Source: CAMDPA01 sp963825625
GTDB lineage: Bacteria; Pseudomonadota; Alphaproteobacteria; Rhizobiales; Hyphomicrobiaceae
Reading direction: 5' to 3'
Assembly (NCBI GenBank): GCA_963825625.1
Contig: CAWGUF010000004.1
Location: 1-64,000 of the forward strand
DNA: 64,000 nt
Position 1 is the stretch's first letter, and each line of letters begins with the position of its first letter. The translations under genes and the position numbers were made by a program. The notes below the pieces were generated by a model. The model worked only from the letters and a program-made list of their open reading frames with translations, was not told the DNA's origin and did no database searches. Shown one piece after another: positions 63,097 through 64,000 of the stretch.

Positions 63097-63921
63097 ATGA
63101 CCTTGACTCTCAATGGCTCGCTCGTGCTGGTCGGTGCCGGCAAGATGGGCGGGGCCATGCTGGCCGGCTGGCTGTCGCGCGGGCTCGATCCGAAGCAGGT
63201 GCTGGTTCTCGATCCCGGGCCGCCGCCCGAAGTCGCTGCGCTGCTGGAGGAGCACCGCATTCAGCGGGAGGCATCCGCAGAAGCGATCCGGCAGGCGCCG
63301 GCCGTGATCGTGATGGCGGTCAAGCCGCAAATGATGGACGACGTGCTGCCGCCGATCGCACGTCGCGCCGGGTCCGGGACACTCCTGATCTCGATCGCAG
63401 CCGGCCGCACGATCGCCAGTTTCGAAAAGCACCTGCCCGAAGGAACCGCGGTCGTTCGCACCATGCCCAATACACCGGCCGCGATCGGGCGCGGCATCAC
63501 CGTTTGCGTTGGCAACGCCGCGACAAACCAGCAGCAGCGATCGACCTGCGAGGCATTACTGTCGGCGGTGGGCGAGGTCGGCTGGGTCGAGGACGAAGGG
63601 CTGATCGATGCGGTGACCGCGGTGTCCGGTTCCGGTCCCGCGTACGTGTTTCTGCTTGCCGAATGCATGACGCGGGCCGGTGTCGAGGCAGGCCTCGACG
63701 CTGAGCTATCCGCCCGGCTCGCTGCTGCGACAATTGCTGGCTCGGGCGAGTTGATGCGGCAGTCCGGCATCGATCCGTCCAGCCTTCGAAAGAATGTGAC
63801 CTCGCCCGGCGGCACGACGGCGGCAGCCCTGTCAGTGCTGATGGCAGAGGACGGACTGCAGGCGCTGATGACCAGGGCGATCCTCGCCGCGCGTGACCGC
63901 GGGCGCGAATTAGCCGGTTGA
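63097..63921 (+). CDS. proC: Pyrroline-5-carboxylate reductase
   Basis: A 274-residue enzyme that reduces pyrroline-5-carboxylate to proline with NAD(P)H. Motifs: VLVGAGKMGGAMLAGWL (cofactor), RTMPNTPAAIGRGITV, and DAVTAVSGSGPAYVFLLAE and SPGGTTAAALSVLM near the C-terminus. It follows the YbjN gene and is probably co-transcribed. The final 79 bases of the window after the stop hold no gene. Confidence 0.96.
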   Translation: MTLTLNGSLVLVGAGKMGGAMLAGWLSRGLDPKQVLVLDPGPPPEVAALLEEHRIQREASAEAIRQAPAVIVMAVKPQMMDDVLPPIARRAGSGTLLISIAAGRTIASFEKHLPEGTAVVRTMPNTPAAIGRGITVCVGNAATNQQQRSTCEALLSAVGEVGWVEDEGLIDAVTAVSGSGPAYVFLLAECMTRAGVEAGLDAELSARLAAATIAGSGELMRQSGIDPSSLRKNVTSPGGTTAAALSVLMAEDGLQALMTRAILAARDRGRELAG

Positions 63922-64000
63922 GGCAATCGCGCGAATCGTTTGCGAATTTCGACAACGAGGCGACTGCGACTTGAAATTGCGTTTCATCTGTCGCTTAATC

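Overview
The window is GC-rich DNA from an alphaproteobacterium, most likely of the order Hyphomicrobiales (Rhizobiales). The evidence is gene content: a DUF2497/PopZ polar organiser next to valS and tolC, a DUF1134 (EipA-type) envelope protein, an N-extended ribosomal protein S9, COG3743-type helix-hairpin domains, a ClpS-ClpA pair and a tRNA-Arg(CCG) with encoded CCA. No rRNA, CRISPR array or phage structural genes were seen.

Layout. 1-5.8 kb is the end of an integrative element lying against the 3' end of tRNA-Arg(CCG). It carries two tyrosine recombinase genes (the second runs off the left edge), an excisionase-like HTH protein and a large serine recombinase. The recombinase is split by a 1,046-bp IS1595-family insertion with an 8-bp target duplication. 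6.1-12.9 kb is an acetate-switch-like module: a symporter/histidine kinase hybrid, a convergent LuxR-type regulator, and a two-subunit sodium:solute symporter. 13-22 kb holds housekeeping genes (pip, TerC, rplM-rpsI, enoyl-CoA hydratase, VOC protein, S9 peptidase, CoA-binding protein, aroE). 22-28.8 kb is an envelope region: an ionotropic-glutamate-receptor-like channel, a membrane-anchored protein with three H3TH domains, a 32-residue membrane peptide, a BON/OmpA protein and a lipoprotein. 29-36 kb has a GNAT, a DUF302 protein, a cNMP-binding protein, an OmpR-type regulator divergent from an L,D-transpeptidase, gloA, an MFS exporter and a processive GT2 synthase. 36-46 kb has a solute-binding protein, an ICMT-like methyltransferase, an LpxH-like phosphoesterase followed directly by a GT1 glycosyltransferase, a beta-hydroxyacid dehydrogenase, an exported methyltransferase, an AbrB-type permease and valS. 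46-54 kb is popZ, tolC, pcm, clpA and clpS. 54.8-64 kb has a SPOR-domain D,D-carboxypeptidase, a TctC-like binding protein, an aldo/keto reductase, the EipA protein, an exported unknown, an NDUFAF7-like methyltransferase, ubiK, a YbjN protein and proC.

Sequence quality matters here. At least ten genes carry frameshifts, and nearly every one I could resolve is explained by one inserted base. They are densest in tolC-clpA-clpS (about 48.4-53.8 kb), while valS, popZ and pcm around them are clean. This looks like insertion-type consensus error rather than gene decay, so the broken genes are annotated as single loci.

The most interesting non-coding structures are a doublet of related palindromic elements before the ICMT-like gene, a duplicated 27-bp palindrome inserted in frame inside valS, and a tandem pair of 83-bp hairpin units after eipA whose stems covary. 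The most interesting protein-level candidates are the H3TH/small-peptide/BON-OmpA envelope cluster and the glutamate-receptor-like channel without a potassium filter.
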